Assembly: GCA_035575035.1 (NCBI GenBank)
Contig: DATLYH010000016.1
Span: 1 to 55,553, forward strand
Reading direction: 5' to 3'
Length of the DNA: 55,553 nt
DNA from: DATLYH01 sp035575035
GTDB taxonomy: Bacteria; Planctomycetota; Planctomycetia; Gemmatales; Gemmataceae
Position numbers and translations under genes: made by a program. Below are positions 6,014-14,214 of the stretch, piece by piece; the stretch's first letter is position 1; every line of letters starts with the position of its first letter. Under the pieces are notes generated by a model. It saw only the letters and a list, made by a program, of their open reading frames with translations. It made no database searches and was not told the origin of the DNA.

Positions 6014-6024
6014 GCTACGGGCCC
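5953..6024 (-). tRNA. tRNA with CAU anticodon (elongator Met or Ile2)
   Basis: The minus strand folds as a complete 72-base cloverleaf. The acceptor starts GGGCCCG, the D arm is GCTC/GAGC, the anticodon loop is CTCATAA, the variable loop has 5 bases, and the T arm is GCAGG-TTCGAAT-CCTGC. The anticodon is CAU, so it is either elongator tRNA-Met or the lysidine-modified tRNA-Ile2; the body, with CTTGGTTGC after the anticodon stem, resembles the latter somewhat. The acceptor ends CGGGCCT with discriminator A, giving a G1-U72 wobble, and CCA is not encoded. The integrase gene abuts the 3' end, marking this as the attachment site of the element. Confidence 0.9.
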
Positions 6025-6366
6025 TTGTCGCTACCTCATGATACGGCTCCCGGCATCGGCCGTACAATTGAAATCAGTTCTTCATTCCCAGCCCGCGTCG
6101 GCGGGAGCGAGCGGCCCGCTCACGCGGGCCGGTGTTATCCTCAGCGCCTCGACCGGCCGGCTGACGCCAGCGAGCGGCCAGCGTCAGCTGGCCGGTATAT
6201 CCCTCAGCGCCTCGACCGGCCGGCGGCCGCCGGCCGCTCACCCCAGCCGCACGCCAAAGGATACAATAGACTATTGATACCTGCCGCGCCGGTCCTGGTA
6301 GGGGCCGGCTCGTGTTTCAGCGACGATGATCAGCAGCAAAACTCGACCGCAAAGGTCCGACAACGC
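6025..6366. other. Gene-free stretch between the tRNA and ribBA
   Basis: No gene is seen. The stretch holds a short hairpin (TACGGC...GCCGTA, about 6043-6064) and GC-rich repeats, listed separately. The conserved core of an FMN riboswitch, which often controls ribBA, is not recognisable. Confidence 0.5.
6140..6223. repeat. GC-rich intergenic repeat, two copies 63 bases apart
   Basis: CTCAGCGCCTCGACCGGCCGG is identical (21 bases) at 6140-6160 and 6203-6223. Each is flanked by GGCCGG and GAGCGGCC-like blocks, so the whole 6100-6240 stretch can fold into hairpins. Confidence 0.75.
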
Positions 6367-7620
6367 ATGGCGCACACAACCGAGGGTTTCTGCACCATCG
6401 AGGAGGCCCTGGAGGAACTCCGGGCCGGCCGGATGATCGTGCTCGTCGATGACGAGTACCGCGAGAACGAGGGAGACCTGGTAATCGCGGCGGAGAAGGT
6501 CACGCCGGAGGCGATCAACTTCATGGTGCGCAACGGCTGCGGCATCCTGGGGCTGGCCCTGGCTCCGTCCATCTGCGAGCGGCTGCATCTCGAACCGCTC
6601 CCCGGCAAGAACGTGGACCCGCAGGCGACGCCGTGGACGCCGCACATCGACGCCCGCACCGGCATCACCACCGGCACGTCCGCCTTTGACCGCGCCCGCA
6701 CCGTCCTGGTCGCCATTGACGACCGTACCACGCCCAATGACATCGTCGTCGGCAAGGGACATGTCCCCTGCCTCTGCGCCCGGCCGGGCGGCGTGCTGGT
6801 CCGCGCCGGTCATACCGAGGGAAGCGTGGATCTGGCCCGGTTGGCAGGGCTGAAGGAAGCGGCTGTCATCTGCGAGGTCATGACGCCCGACGGCCGGATG
6901 GCCCGCGTCCCCGAGCTGCGGGAGTTCTGCCGGCAGCACCGCCTGAAGATGTGTACCATCGAGGACCTGATCAAGTACCGCCGTCAGCGCGAGCGCCTGA
7001 TCCGGCGCGAGCTGAGCGTCCGCCTGCCGACGGCCTATGGCGACTTCGACCTCATCGCCTACACCTCGGTGGTGGACCCGGAGCCGCACCTCGCCCTGTG
7101 TCTGGGGGGCGTCGGCGTCGAGGTGGGCGGCTGTGTTCCGGTGCAAACCGAGCCGGTGCTGGTGCGCATCCACAGCCAGTGCCTGACCGGCGACATCTTT
7201 GCCAGCCTGCTGTGCGATTGCGGCTCGCAGCTCCACCAGGCGATGAGACAAGTCCGCGACGCCGGCAAGGGAGTGGTGCTCTATATGCGTCAGGAGGGCC
7301 GGGGTATCGGCCTGCTGGCCAAGCTTCGCGCCTATCAGCTGCAACAACAAGAGGGGCTCGACACGGTCGAGGCCAACCGGCGTCTCGGCTTCGGCCCCGA
7401 CTTGCGGCATTACGGCATTGGCGCCCAGATCCTGGTGGACCTGGGCATCCGCGACATCCGGCTGCTGACCAACAATCCGAAGAAGGTCGTCGGCCTGGAC
7501 GGCTACGGCCTGCGCATCGTCGAGCGGGTACCAATCCAGGTCACCCCCAACCAGAATAACCGCCACTACCTGCAGACCAAGAAGGCCAAGCTGGGCCACC
7601 TGCTCGACGAGATGGATTAG
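6367..7620 (+). CDS. ribBA: Bifunctional 3,4-dihydroxy-2-butanone-4-phosphate synthase / GTP cyclohydrolase II
   Basis: The 417-residue enzyme provides both precursors for the riboflavin pathway in the cytoplasm. The N-terminal half makes dihydroxybutanone phosphate from ribulose 5-phosphate and shows DDEYRENEGDLV, the acidic metal-binding loop, and RAGHTEGSVDLARLAGL. The C-terminal half opens the GTP ring and shows the zinc site C-x10-C-x-C (SQCLTGDIFASLLCDCGSQ), RQEGRGIGLLAKL and the terminal TNNPKK. Length and domain order match known RibBA proteins. I chose ATG 6367 because similarity begins there; longer in-frame starts run into the repeats and the tRNA. No strong ribosome binding site is seen. 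Confidence 0.95.
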   Translation: MAHTTEGFCTIEEALEELRAGRMIVLVDDEYRENEGDLVIAAEKVTPEAINFMVRNGCGILGLALAPSICERLHLEPLPGKNVDPQATPWTPHIDARTGITTGTSAFDRARTVLVAIDDRTTPNDIVVGKGHVPCLCARPGGVLVRAGHTEGSVDLARLAGLKEAAVICEVMTPDGRMARVPELREFCRQHRLKMCTIEDLIKYRRQRERLIRRELSVRLPTAYGDFDLIAYTSVVDPEPHLALCLGGVGVEVGGCVPVQTEPVLVRIHSQCLTGDIFASLLCDCGSQLHQAMRQVRDAGKGVVLYMRQEGRGIGLLAKLRAYQLQQQEGLDTVEANRRLGFGPDLRHYGIGAQILVDLGIRDIRLLTNNPKKVVGLDGYGLRIVERVPIQVTPNQNNRHYLQTKKAKLGHLLDEMD

Positions 7621-7645
7621 GAGAGTGCGGCCAGGCCGGACGCGG

Positions 7646-9619
7646 TTAAACCGGACGGCCGCCGGCGAGGCGGGCGATGATCGCGTCCACGTCGTAGACA
7701 CACCCGCCCCAAATGCCGCCGCTGACCGCTTGTAGCGCCGCCCACAGGCGGGTGTCGGCCGGCAGGTTGGCGTCGGGGGCCAGGTCCGGTCGCGGCGGCC
7801 GGCGGGCCAGCACGCGCGCCCCTTCCTCCGGGCCGAAGATCGTCTCCCCTTCGCCCACCAGGTCCACGCTCCCTTCGAGTTGGTTGCGGTCGATAATGAT
7901 CTGAATACGGTCGCCGTCGCGCACCTTGCCGATCGGGCCGCCTGCCAGCGCCTCGGGGCTGACATGACCGATGCATGCCCCCGTTGAGACACCGGAGAAG
8001 CGGGCGTCGGTCAGCACGGCCACATGTTTGCCGAAGCTCAGGTGCCTCAGGGCCGAGGTGACCTGGTAGATTTCCTCCATGCCCGCCCCCATCGGCCCGC
8101 GGCAGAGCAGCACCAGCACGTCGCCCGGCTTGATGCGGTCATCGCCGCGGCTCTTGATCGCTGCCACCGCCGCCCGCTCCGTGGTGAAGACCCGCGCCGG
8201 CCCCACCTTGCGGTAGACCCCGTCGGCGTCCACCACGCTCGGATCGATGGCCGTGCTCTTGATCACCGATCCCTCCGGCGCCAGGTTGCCGCGCGGGAAG
8301 GTGACCGTCGAGGTTAGGCCGCGCTGCCGGGCGCGCTCCGGGCTCATGATCACGTCGTCGGGATCGATGCGGTCCTTCTCGATCAGCACCTGGCGCAGCC
8401 GGCGGCGGCGCTCGGACTTCTCCCACCAGTCCAGCACCCGGCCGAGCGGCTCGCCGGTGACGGTCAGGCAGCCCTCATCGAGCAGCCCGAGCCGGCGCAG
8501 GTGGAGCATGACCTCCGGCACGCCGCCGGCCAGGAAGACGCGCACGGTTGGATGGCCGACCGGACCGTTGGGCAGGGCATCAACCAGGCGCGGCACCCGG
8601 CGGTTGACCGCGATCCACTCCTCAACCGTCGGCCGGTGCAGCCCGGCGGCGTGGGCAATGGCCGGGATGTGCAGCAGCAGGTTGGTCGAGCCGCCGAACG
8701 CCGCATGGACCGTCATGGCGTTGCGGACGGCGGCATCGGTGAGAATATGCCGGATGGTCAGGCCGCGGTCGCAAAGATGGGCGACGGCCCGGGCGGAGCG
8801 GCGGGCCATGTCCAGCCAGATCGGCTGGCCCGACGGGGCCAGTGCGGTGTGCGGCAGCGCCAGGCCGAGCGCTTCGCCGACCACCTGTGACGTGGCCGCG
8901 GTCCCGAGGAACTGACAGCCGCCGCCGGGGCTGGCGCAGGCCCGACAACCGAGCTCCGCCGCCTGCTGCAACGTGATCTCGCCGTGGGCAAAGCGGGCGC
9001 CGATGGTCTGGACCTTGCCGGCGTCCTCGCCGTCGGTCGGCGGCAGGGTGACACCGCCCGGCACCAGGACGCAGGGCAGATCACGCATGGCGGCCAGGGC
9101 CATCATCATCGCCGGCAGTCCCTTGTCGCAGGTGGCCACGCCGATGACGCCCCGCCGCGTCGGCAGTGAGCGGATCAGCCGGCGCAGCACCTGGGCCGCG
9201 TCATTGCGATAGGGCAGGCTATCCATCATGCCGGTGGTGCCCTGGGTGCGGCCGTCGCAGGGGTCGGTGCAAAAGCCGGCGAACGGCACATGCCCCAGCG
9301 CCCGCAGTTCCTCGGCGGCCGCCTTCATCAACAGGCCAACTTCCCAGTGGCCGGTGTGATAGCCGAGCGCAACCGGCTTGCCGTCGGGGGCGCGGATGCC
9401 GCCCTGCGTACTGAGGATGAGGAACTCCTGGCGGCCCAACTCGGCCGGGTCCCAGCCCATGCCGGCGTCCTGGGTCAGGCCGAAGATGTCACCGCTGGGC
9501 GCGTGCAGCAGCAATTCCTCGGTCAACGGCAGACGGCCGGCCGGACCCGCCGCGCTGGTCTGCACGTCGTACAGGGACGGGTCGGTTTCGAGAAGGGAAG
9601 CGAATGCGGGAGTGGTCAT
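7646..9619 (-). CDS. IlvD/Edd family dehydratase, YjhG/YagF (D-xylonate dehydratase) type
   Basis: The 657-residue protein has the length and sequence style of the E. coli YjhG/YagF group, iron-sulfur enzymes that dehydrate D-xylonate to 2-keto-3-deoxy-xylonate. It carries the family cysteine blocks DPCDGRTQGTTGM (about 119-131), CDKGLPAMM (Cys164) and ASPGGGCQFLG (Cys235), and the C-terminal TDARFSGVSTGACIGHVSPEA. The start at 9619 is the first Met and no strong ribosome binding site is seen. It converges with ribBA (25 bases apart). The Ldh-family oxidoreductase and the aldose epimerase further right could belong to the same sugar-acid metabolism, but they are not in an operon with it. Confidence 0.9.
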   Translation of the reverse strand: MTTPAFASLLETDPSLYDVQTSAAGPAGRLPLTEELLLHAPSGDIFGLTQDAGMGWDPAELGRQEFLILSTQGGIRAPDGKPVALGYHTGHWEVGLLMKAAAEELRALGHVPFAGFCTDPCDGRTQGTTGMMDSLPYRNDAAQVLRRLIRSLPTRRGVIGVATCDKGLPAMMMALAAMRDLPCVLVPGGVTLPPTDGEDAGKVQTIGARFAHGEITLQQAAELGCRACASPGGGCQFLGTAATSQVVGEALGLALPHTALAPSGQPIWLDMARRSARAVAHLCDRGLTIRHILTDAAVRNAMTVHAAFGGSTNLLLHIPAIAHAAGLHRPTVEEWIAVNRRVPRLVDALPNGPVGHPTVRVFLAGGVPEVMLHLRRLGLLDEGCLTVTGEPLGRVLDWWEKSERRRRLRQVLIEKDRIDPDDVIMSPERARQRGLTSTVTFPRGNLAPEGSVIKSTAIDPSVVDADGVYRKVGPARVFTTERAAVAAIKSRGDDRIKPGDVLVLLCRGPMGAGMEEIYQVTSALRHLSFGKHVAVLTDARFSGVSTGACIGHVSPEALAGGPIGKVRDGDRIQIIIDRNQLEGSVDLVGEGETIFGPEEGARVLARRPPRPDLAPDANLPADTRLWAALQAVSGGIWGGCVYDVDAIIARLAGGRPV

Positions 9620-9768
9620 GGCCGATTATCATGAGAGACACGGGTGAAGGCGGAACCGCTTCCGCTGCCGGAGAGAATCTATGAACCAACGACCGGAGAC
9701 GCCACTGCTCCGACCAGGCAGACCAGCGTGTCTGACCCGGGACTTCCGAGTCGTCATGAGTTGCCAGT

Positions 9769-10485
9769 GTGAGATTCCTTGACCTGACCCTCGCCACTGT
9801 GGCGGCAAACCTGGCCCTGGACGAGGCCCTGCTCCTGGAAGCGGAGGCGGGCCGGGGCGGCGAGGTGCTGCGCGTCTGGGAGTGGCGCGAGCCGGCGGTC
9901 GTTCTCGGCGCCGCCTGCCGACTGGCCGAGGAAGTGGACGAGGACGCCTGCCGCGCCGACGGCGTGCCGATTCTGCGCCGGGCCAGCGGCGGCGGCACGG
10001 TCCTGCTCGGCGCCGGCTGCCTCTGCTTCAGCCTGGTGCTGGCCTACGACCGTGACCCCGCGCTGCGCGAGATTCCATCGTCGTATGGCTACATCCTGGA
10101 TCGTATCCGCTCTGCCCTGGTCGGCCTGCTGCCCGACATCGAGCTGGCCGGCATCAGCGACCTGGCGGCCGGGGGGCGGAAGTTCTCGGGCAATGCGCAG
10201 CAGCGTAAGCGCGGTCATCTGCTGCACCATGGCACGTTGCTGTACGGCTTCGACCTGGCGCTGGTCGGCCGTTACCTGCGAATGCCGGAACGTCAGCCGG
10301 CCTACCGCGCCGGCCGCGGGCACGCTGCCTTCCTGACGAACCTGCCCGCCGACGCGGCGGAGCTTAAACATCGCCTTGTCACAGTCTGGGGTGCCAATGT
10401 GGTCTCAAAGGACTGGCCGGAAGCAGCGATACAAGACTTGGTGGCCAAGAAGTACGTCCAGGCGGCGTGGATACGACGCCGTTGA
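9769..10485 (+). CDS. Lipoate-protein ligase family protein
   Basis: The 238-residue protein belongs to the biotin/lipoate ligase fold. It shows RRASGGGTVLLGAGCLCFSL, the lipoyl-AMP binding loop of LplA, and GRKFSGNAQQRKR with the catalytic lysine, followed by HHGTLLYGFDL. The start is GTG 9769, which places the domain at the very N-terminus (MRFLDLTLATVAANLALDEA). It is expected to attach lipoate or octanoate to E2 or H-protein domains. The short 238-residue form lacks the C-terminal accessory domain of E. coli LplA, as in many bacterial LplA-like or LipM-like proteins, so ligase versus octanoyltransferase activity cannot be decided. It stands alone. Confidence 0.88.
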   Translation: MRFLDLTLATVAANLALDEALLLEAEAGRGGEVLRVWEWREPAVVLGAACRLAEEVDEDACRADGVPILRRASGGGTVLLGAGCLCFSLVLAYDRDPALREIPSSYGYILDRIRSALVGLLPDIELAGISDLAAGGRKFSGNAQQRKRGHLLHHGTLLYGFDLALVGRYLRMPERQPAYRAGRGHAAFLTNLPADAAELKHRLVTVWGANVVSKDWPEAAIQDLVAKKYVQAAWIRRR

Positions 10486-10778
10486 ACCGTATCTGCAACC
10501 CGTTCTCAACGCTTCCTCGTGTGCGGTCTTAATGATTCGTCAGCTGCAAGCTAACTTTGCAAGAGTCCCGTTATGGGTCTGGCCCAGGTCGAAGTGCTCA
10601 TCCCCTCCCGCTCACCGGCAGTTTTACGGTTCACCCCTCGATCTTGGTATACAATCTGCACATCCATCTCTTGCGCAAGCCGGGAAGGGCCGTGCGTATC
10701 ATCAGTAGGGGGGGCGTTCTATGTGCCCCCAGCGCTGGTGCTTCGGGTTCGTACCTTCACCCGATGAGGTTCAATCCC

Positions 10779-12836
10779 ATGAAGGGCTGCATCTGTAGGT
10801 TGACGGCCGTGCTCGGGCTGGGGCTGCTGCTCAGCCCGGGGCTCGGGTTCGCTCAGGATCAGCCGGCACAACCCGAGGGCGTCGAGGTACTGGCGCGCGG
10901 GCCAGTTCATGAGGCATACGCCGAGCCGGTGGACCACAACCCGCCCCCTTCGCCGGTGATTCCTAAGCCGCCGCCCGACCCGGTGCCCGAACTTCCCCCG
11001 GAGGAGAGGCCTGAAGGGGACAACGTGGTCTGGATCCCCGGTTACTGGGGATGGGACGACGACCGCGAGGATTATGTCTGGGTCAGCGGCTTTTGGCGGG
11101 TGCCGCCCCCCGGCCGGGTGTGGGTGCCCGGCCACTGGCAAAAGGTAGAAGGGGGCTGGCAGTGGTCGCCCGGTTTCTGGAGCGAGAGCGATCAGGACCA
11201 GCTCCAGTACTTGCCGCCGCCCCCGCCGCCGCTGGAGGCGGCCCCAGCGGTTCCCGCCCCCTCGGCGAACAGCTACTATGTGCCGGGCTGCTGGGTCTAC
11301 CACGAGACCCGCTACTATTGGCGGCCGGGTGTCTGGGTCACGTACCGTCCCGGCTGGGTCTGGGTGCCGGCCCGCTACATCTGGACGCCGTGCGGCTATA
11401 TCTTCGTGGATGGCTACTGGGACTATCCGCTGGCTGACCGCGGCCTGCTCTTCGCCCCAGTCTATCTGACCCGCCGGGTTTACCCGCCCGGTTGGTATTA
11501 TGTTCCAACCTTCGTGATCCGCACTCCGTTCCTGTTGGGGGCGCTGTTCGTCCGGCCGGCGCTGTGTCATTACTACTTCGGCGATTACTTCGCCCCACGC
11601 TACACGCGGGCCGGCTTTGTCCCTTGGGTCGATTATCGCTTTGGCCGGAACCACTACGATCCCCTCTTCACCTACTACCGGCACGGCCATGACCGGGAGT
11701 GGGAGCGGGACCTGCGCGGCCTGTATGCCGACCGCTTTGCCGGCCGAGTCCCCGCGCCACCGCGGACCCTGGTGCAGCAGAACACCGTCATCCAGAACAT
11801 CGTCCAACAGAAGACGGTTGACCGGGACGTTACCCGGATCGTGAACAACGTGACGGTGCTGGCTCCCTTGACGCAGGCGGAGAAGGCTGCCAACGTCCGG
11901 CTGACGCGGTTGCCGCAAGAACAGCGAGTACGGGAGCAAAAGTTCGCACAGCGGCTGCGCGAGGCAGCTCAGGAACGGGCGCGAGCAGAGGCCCAGCTGG
12001 CCGCCAAGGGACCACCGAAGGCGCCGACCGACCCGCCGCGGGCGGTTAAGATCGACGTGCCCCGACCCGCTCAGGCGACCAAGCCCGCCGCGAAGCCGCC
12101 GCCCCCGGAGCCCATCCGGCGGGAAAAGCCGGCCGCCCAGCCCGAGAAGCCGGACCGAGCCGAGAAGCCGGACAAGCCGGCGCCGGGGAAGCCGCCGCGG
12201 AAGGAGACGGCCCCTCCGGACAAGGATGTTCCGCCCCCACCGCGCAAGGAAGCGAAACCGCCGGTGAAGCCCGATAAGGGAGTGCAGAAGGAACCGGCGC
12301 CTCCGGTGAAGCCGTACCAGGGACCGCAGAAGGAGCCGCCGCCTCCGCCCAAGGAACCTCCGCCGCCCACGAAGCCGGAGCCGCCGCGGAAGGAAGCGAG
12401 TCCGCCGAAAAAGGACGCGCCTCCGAGCAAACCGGAACCGCCGCGCAAGGAAGTGAGTCCGCCAAAAAAGGACGCGCCTCCGAGCAAGCCGGAGCCGCCG
12501 CGCAAGGAAACCGCGCCGCCCAAAGGCGCGCCACCTCCGCCGAAGAAGCCGGAGCCGCCGCGGAAGGATGCCCCACCCCCGCCCCGGCGAGAGAAGGACA
12601 AGGATAAAGATGGCACGGCGCGAGAATCAGCCCCCATGCTGCCCCGGGCCGTTGCACCATCTGCCCCCCGGCCAGCCGCGCCTGCTTCGGTAGCCCGACC
12701 GGCTCCTCGCCCCAGCGTCCGACAGGTCCCCTCCCCGCCGCCGAGACGGGTGGGACCACCTCCGCCGGTTCGGAGGGCTGCCCCTGCCGGTCCAGCCGTT
12801 CGACCGGCGGCACCGTCCAAGGGGAAGCCGTCGTGA
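10779..12836 (+). CDS. YXWGXW-repeat secreted protein with a Pro/Lys-rich tail
   Basis: I chose ATG 10779, behind GAGGT, because it gives a clean signal peptide (MKGCICRLTAVLGLGLLLSP, cleavage near GFAQDQ). ATG 10764 is an alternative. The 685-residue protein has about seven aromatic repeats (WIPGYWGWDDDRE, WVSGFWR, WVPGHWQ, WSPGFW, YVPGCW, YYWRPGVW, FVDGYW) between about residues 75 and 225. A Tyr-rich domain follows, then a coiled segment (about 390-430). From about 440 to the end it is Pro/Lys/Glu low complexity with a 19- to 20-residue repeat (KPEPPRKE...PPKKDAPPS). Such proteins are abundant in Gemmataceae and thought to be exported; the function is unknown. Confidence 0.85.
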   Translation: MKGCICRLTAVLGLGLLLSPGLGFAQDQPAQPEGVEVLARGPVHEAYAEPVDHNPPPSPVIPKPPPDPVPELPPEERPEGDNVVWIPGYWGWDDDREDYVWVSGFWRVPPPGRVWVPGHWQKVEGGWQWSPGFWSESDQDQLQYLPPPPPPLEAAPAVPAPSANSYYVPGCWVYHETRYYWRPGVWVTYRPGWVWVPARYIWTPCGYIFVDGYWDYPLADRGLLFAPVYLTRRVYPPGWYYVPTFVIRTPFLLGALFVRPALCHYYFGDYFAPRYTRAGFVPWVDYRFGRNHYDPLFTYYRHGHDREWERDLRGLYADRFAGRVPAPPRTLVQQNTVIQNIVQQKTVDRDVTRIVNNVTVLAPLTQAEKAANVRLTRLPQEQRVREQKFAQRLREAAQERARAEAQLAAKGPPKAPTDPPRAVKIDVPRPAQATKPAAKPPPPEPIRREKPAAQPEKPDRAEKPDKPAPGKPPRKETAPPDKDVPPPPRKEAKPPVKPDKGVQKEPAPPVKPYQGPQKEPPPPPKEPPPPTKPEPPRKEASPPKKDAPPSKPEPPRKEVSPPKKDAPPSKPEPPRKETAPPKGAPPPPKKPEPPRKDAPPPPRREKDKDKDGTARESAPMLPRAVAPSAPRPAAPASVARPAPRPSVRQVPSPPPRRVGPPPPVRRAAPAGPAVRPAAPSKGKPS
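12370..12570 (+). repeat. Tandem coding repeat in the Pro/Lys tail
   Basis: A unit of about 57 to 60 bases encoding KPEPPRKE(A/V)SPPKKDAPPS is repeated about three times in near-identical form. It is likely to vary in copy number by slippage. Confidence 0.7.
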
Positions 12837-12855
12837 GCGCTTCGCTTCCATGCGG

Positions 12856-12875
12856 CCACGGCGTGTTAGCCGTGG
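12856..12875. other. Hairpin between convergent genes
   Basis: CCACGGC (12856-12862), loop GTGTTA, GCCGTGG (12869-12875). It sits in the 55-base gap between two converging genes. There is no T-tract on the exit side, so it is at best an imperfect terminator. Confidence 0.4.
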
Positions 12876-12891
12876 AAAACAAGCGTGTTAC

Positions 12892-13554
12892 CTAGAGCAG
12901 CGCATGGCGGCGCTGCTGTTCCATTTTCTGGCGGAGTTCCAGGAAGTACGCCTTCAAGTCCCGGCCTGCGATGCCGCAGGTCGAACAGCCGCCCCCCGAG
13001 CCGCAGATAGAGCAGCCGCCACCGGCGACCCGGCCGCAGCCCGGACGGCCGCAGCCGTGCTCCTCCGTTTCCTCCGGATCCTGCTCCGCAGCACCGGCCG
13101 GCCGGGTCAGGTCCTGAAGCGTGATGTGGAGATCGTGTCGCCGTGACAATCTGCTGACAAACGGCCGCACGTCGCACTCGCCGGCTCGCAGCAGGTGGAT
13201 CACCCCATGCTCGCCGTCAAGCAGCACCTCGACATCCACGACTTGCAGCGGTAGCCCCAGCTCAACGGCAAGCCCCGCGGCGTCCTCGAAGACCCGCTGC
13301 GATCGGAGGCGCATCTGCTCGGCGGTCCGTTCATCCTCCTCGTTCGCCAGGCGGAGGAGTTGCCCCAGCGAGGTGTTGGGCAGGAAGCGAGCATGGCCGG
13401 GCCGGGCCGGGCAAAGCACCGAGGCCAGCTCCAGGCCGCGATGGCTGCGCACCACCGCCCGATCGCCACGCTGGCAGACCAGCGGTTGAAACGGGCGGAA
13501 GCGGCCGAAGTCGCCTAGGCAACCGTAGCTCAGCAAATATTCCTGGATCTCCAT
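12892..13554 (-). CDS. PSP1 domain protein with a C-terminal cysteine cluster
   Basis: The start at ATG 13554 follows AGAAGGG and yields 220 residues. The N-terminal two thirds are a PSP1-type domain (LLSYGCLGDFGRFRP, then GDRAVVRSHRGLELASVL, then LPLQVVDVEVLLDGEHGVIHL). This is the family of Bacillus YaaT, which helps RNase Y and biofilm or sporulation signalling. Residues about 175-205 hold an unusual Gly/Cys segment (GCGRPGCGRVAGGGCSICG then GCSTCG) with six cysteines, probably binding metal. YaaT-type proteins also have conserved cysteines, but not normally in this arrangement. The gene follows the TPR-YggX gene by 14 bases and is probably co-transcribed with it. Confidence 0.82.
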   Translation of the reverse strand: MEIQEYLLSYGCLGDFGRFRPFQPLVCQRGDRAVVRSHRGLELASVLCPARPGHARFLPNTSLGQLLRLANEEDERTAEQMRLRSQRVFEDAAGLAVELGLPLQVVDVEVLLDGEHGVIHLLRAGECDVRPFVSRLSRRHDLHITLQDLTRPAGAAEQDPEETEEHGCGRPGCGRVAGGGCSICGSGGGCSTCGIAGRDLKAYFLELRQKMEQQRRHALL

Positions 13555-13568
13555 CGAGCCCTTCTGTT

Positions 13569-14183
13569 TCAATCCAGGCCGAGGAACTCGCGCATGTAGC
13601 GGTCGTATTCCATCTGCCCGATCTCGGTGCTGAGGTCGAGGCGCAGCTCGTTGATGACCTTGATGCTGTAGTTGCGCAGCCAATCGTTCCAGCAGTCGAT
13701 GCAGACCGTCTCGTAAATGCGTTGGCCAAGTTCATCGTTCATGGGTGGCGCGGGGAGCCGGCGGGCGTGGTAGCCCAGGTGGCGCGGGCTTTGGCAGCGG
13801 AAGCCGCCCTCCCCGGCCGGACCGCCGGGCGCTGCGGCCGTCCGTTTCGAGACGGGGGCCGGCTCGCCCAACTCGGTCAGCATCCGGGCCATCTCGTCGC
13901 GCGGCATGTTGTCGCCGCGGGCATCGGCCACATCGAAACCCTGACGCAGGACGGCCACCGCCTCGTCGCGCCGGCCCAGCTGGATCAGGCAGGTCCCCAG
14001 GAGCTGGAACACCTTCGAGAACTCGGGACTCAGTTCCAGCGTCCGGCGGAATGACTTGATCGCTTCCTCGTACTGCCCGACCTTCATCAACTCCTGGCCG
14101 AGGCGGTAATGGGCCAGGTCGTTCTCCGGGTCGTCGTTGGCCATCTTGCGCCAGTGGGCGATTTGATCGGTCGGTTGACTCAT
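13569..14183 (-). CDS. TPR protein fused to a YggX-like (Fe(2+)-trafficking) domain
   Basis: The 204-residue protein starts at ATG 14183 behind GGAGGG. Residues about 5-100 form two to three tetratricopeptide repeats (NDLAHYRLGQELMKVGQYEE, then SKVFQLLGTCLIQLGRRDEA). A Pro/Ala linker follows. Residues about 148-204 (NDELGQRIYETVCIDCWNDW through MEYDRYMREFLGL) match the C-terminal two thirds of YggX, whose form is ELGKRIYENVSKEAW...INEKRL. YggX protects iron-sulfur enzymes and traffics iron in proteobacteria. Here two cysteines (C-x2-C) replace the usual residues around the SKEAW position. The next gene also has a cysteine cluster, so a shared metal role is plausible. Confidence 0.8.
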   Translation of the reverse strand: MSQPTDQIAHWRKMANDDPENDLAHYRLGQELMKVGQYEEAIKSFRRTLELSPEFSKVFQLLGTCLIQLGRRDEAVAVLRQGFDVADARGDNMPRDEMARMLTELGEPAPVSKRTAAAPGGPAGEGGFRCQSPRHLGYHARRLPAPPMNDELGQRIYETVCIDCWNDWLRNYSIKVINELRLDLSTEIGQMEYDRYMREFLGLD

Positions 14184-14214
14184 CGTCGATCCCTCCGGCG
14201 CGGGGCCCGGCCAC

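Noticed and set aside
6025..6366. FMN riboswitch ahead of ribBA
   Set aside because: The conserved core of the element is not recognisable; the stretch consists of GC-rich repeats.
6271..7992. Long open frame (573 codons) on the minus strand opposite ribBA
   Set aside because: It lies antisense to a clear RibBA enzyme, is of low-complexity composition (His/Gln/Ala/Gly rich) and shows no family motif.
10719..11939. Long minus-strand frame opposite the YXWGXW protein
   Set aside because: It is an antisense shadow of an aromatic-repeat gene with a signal peptide and a clear ribosome binding site.
12071..12859. Gly/Ser-rich open frames antisense to the Pro/Lys tail of the YXWGXW protein
   Set aside because: They are the complement of a Pro-rich repeat and have no start context.
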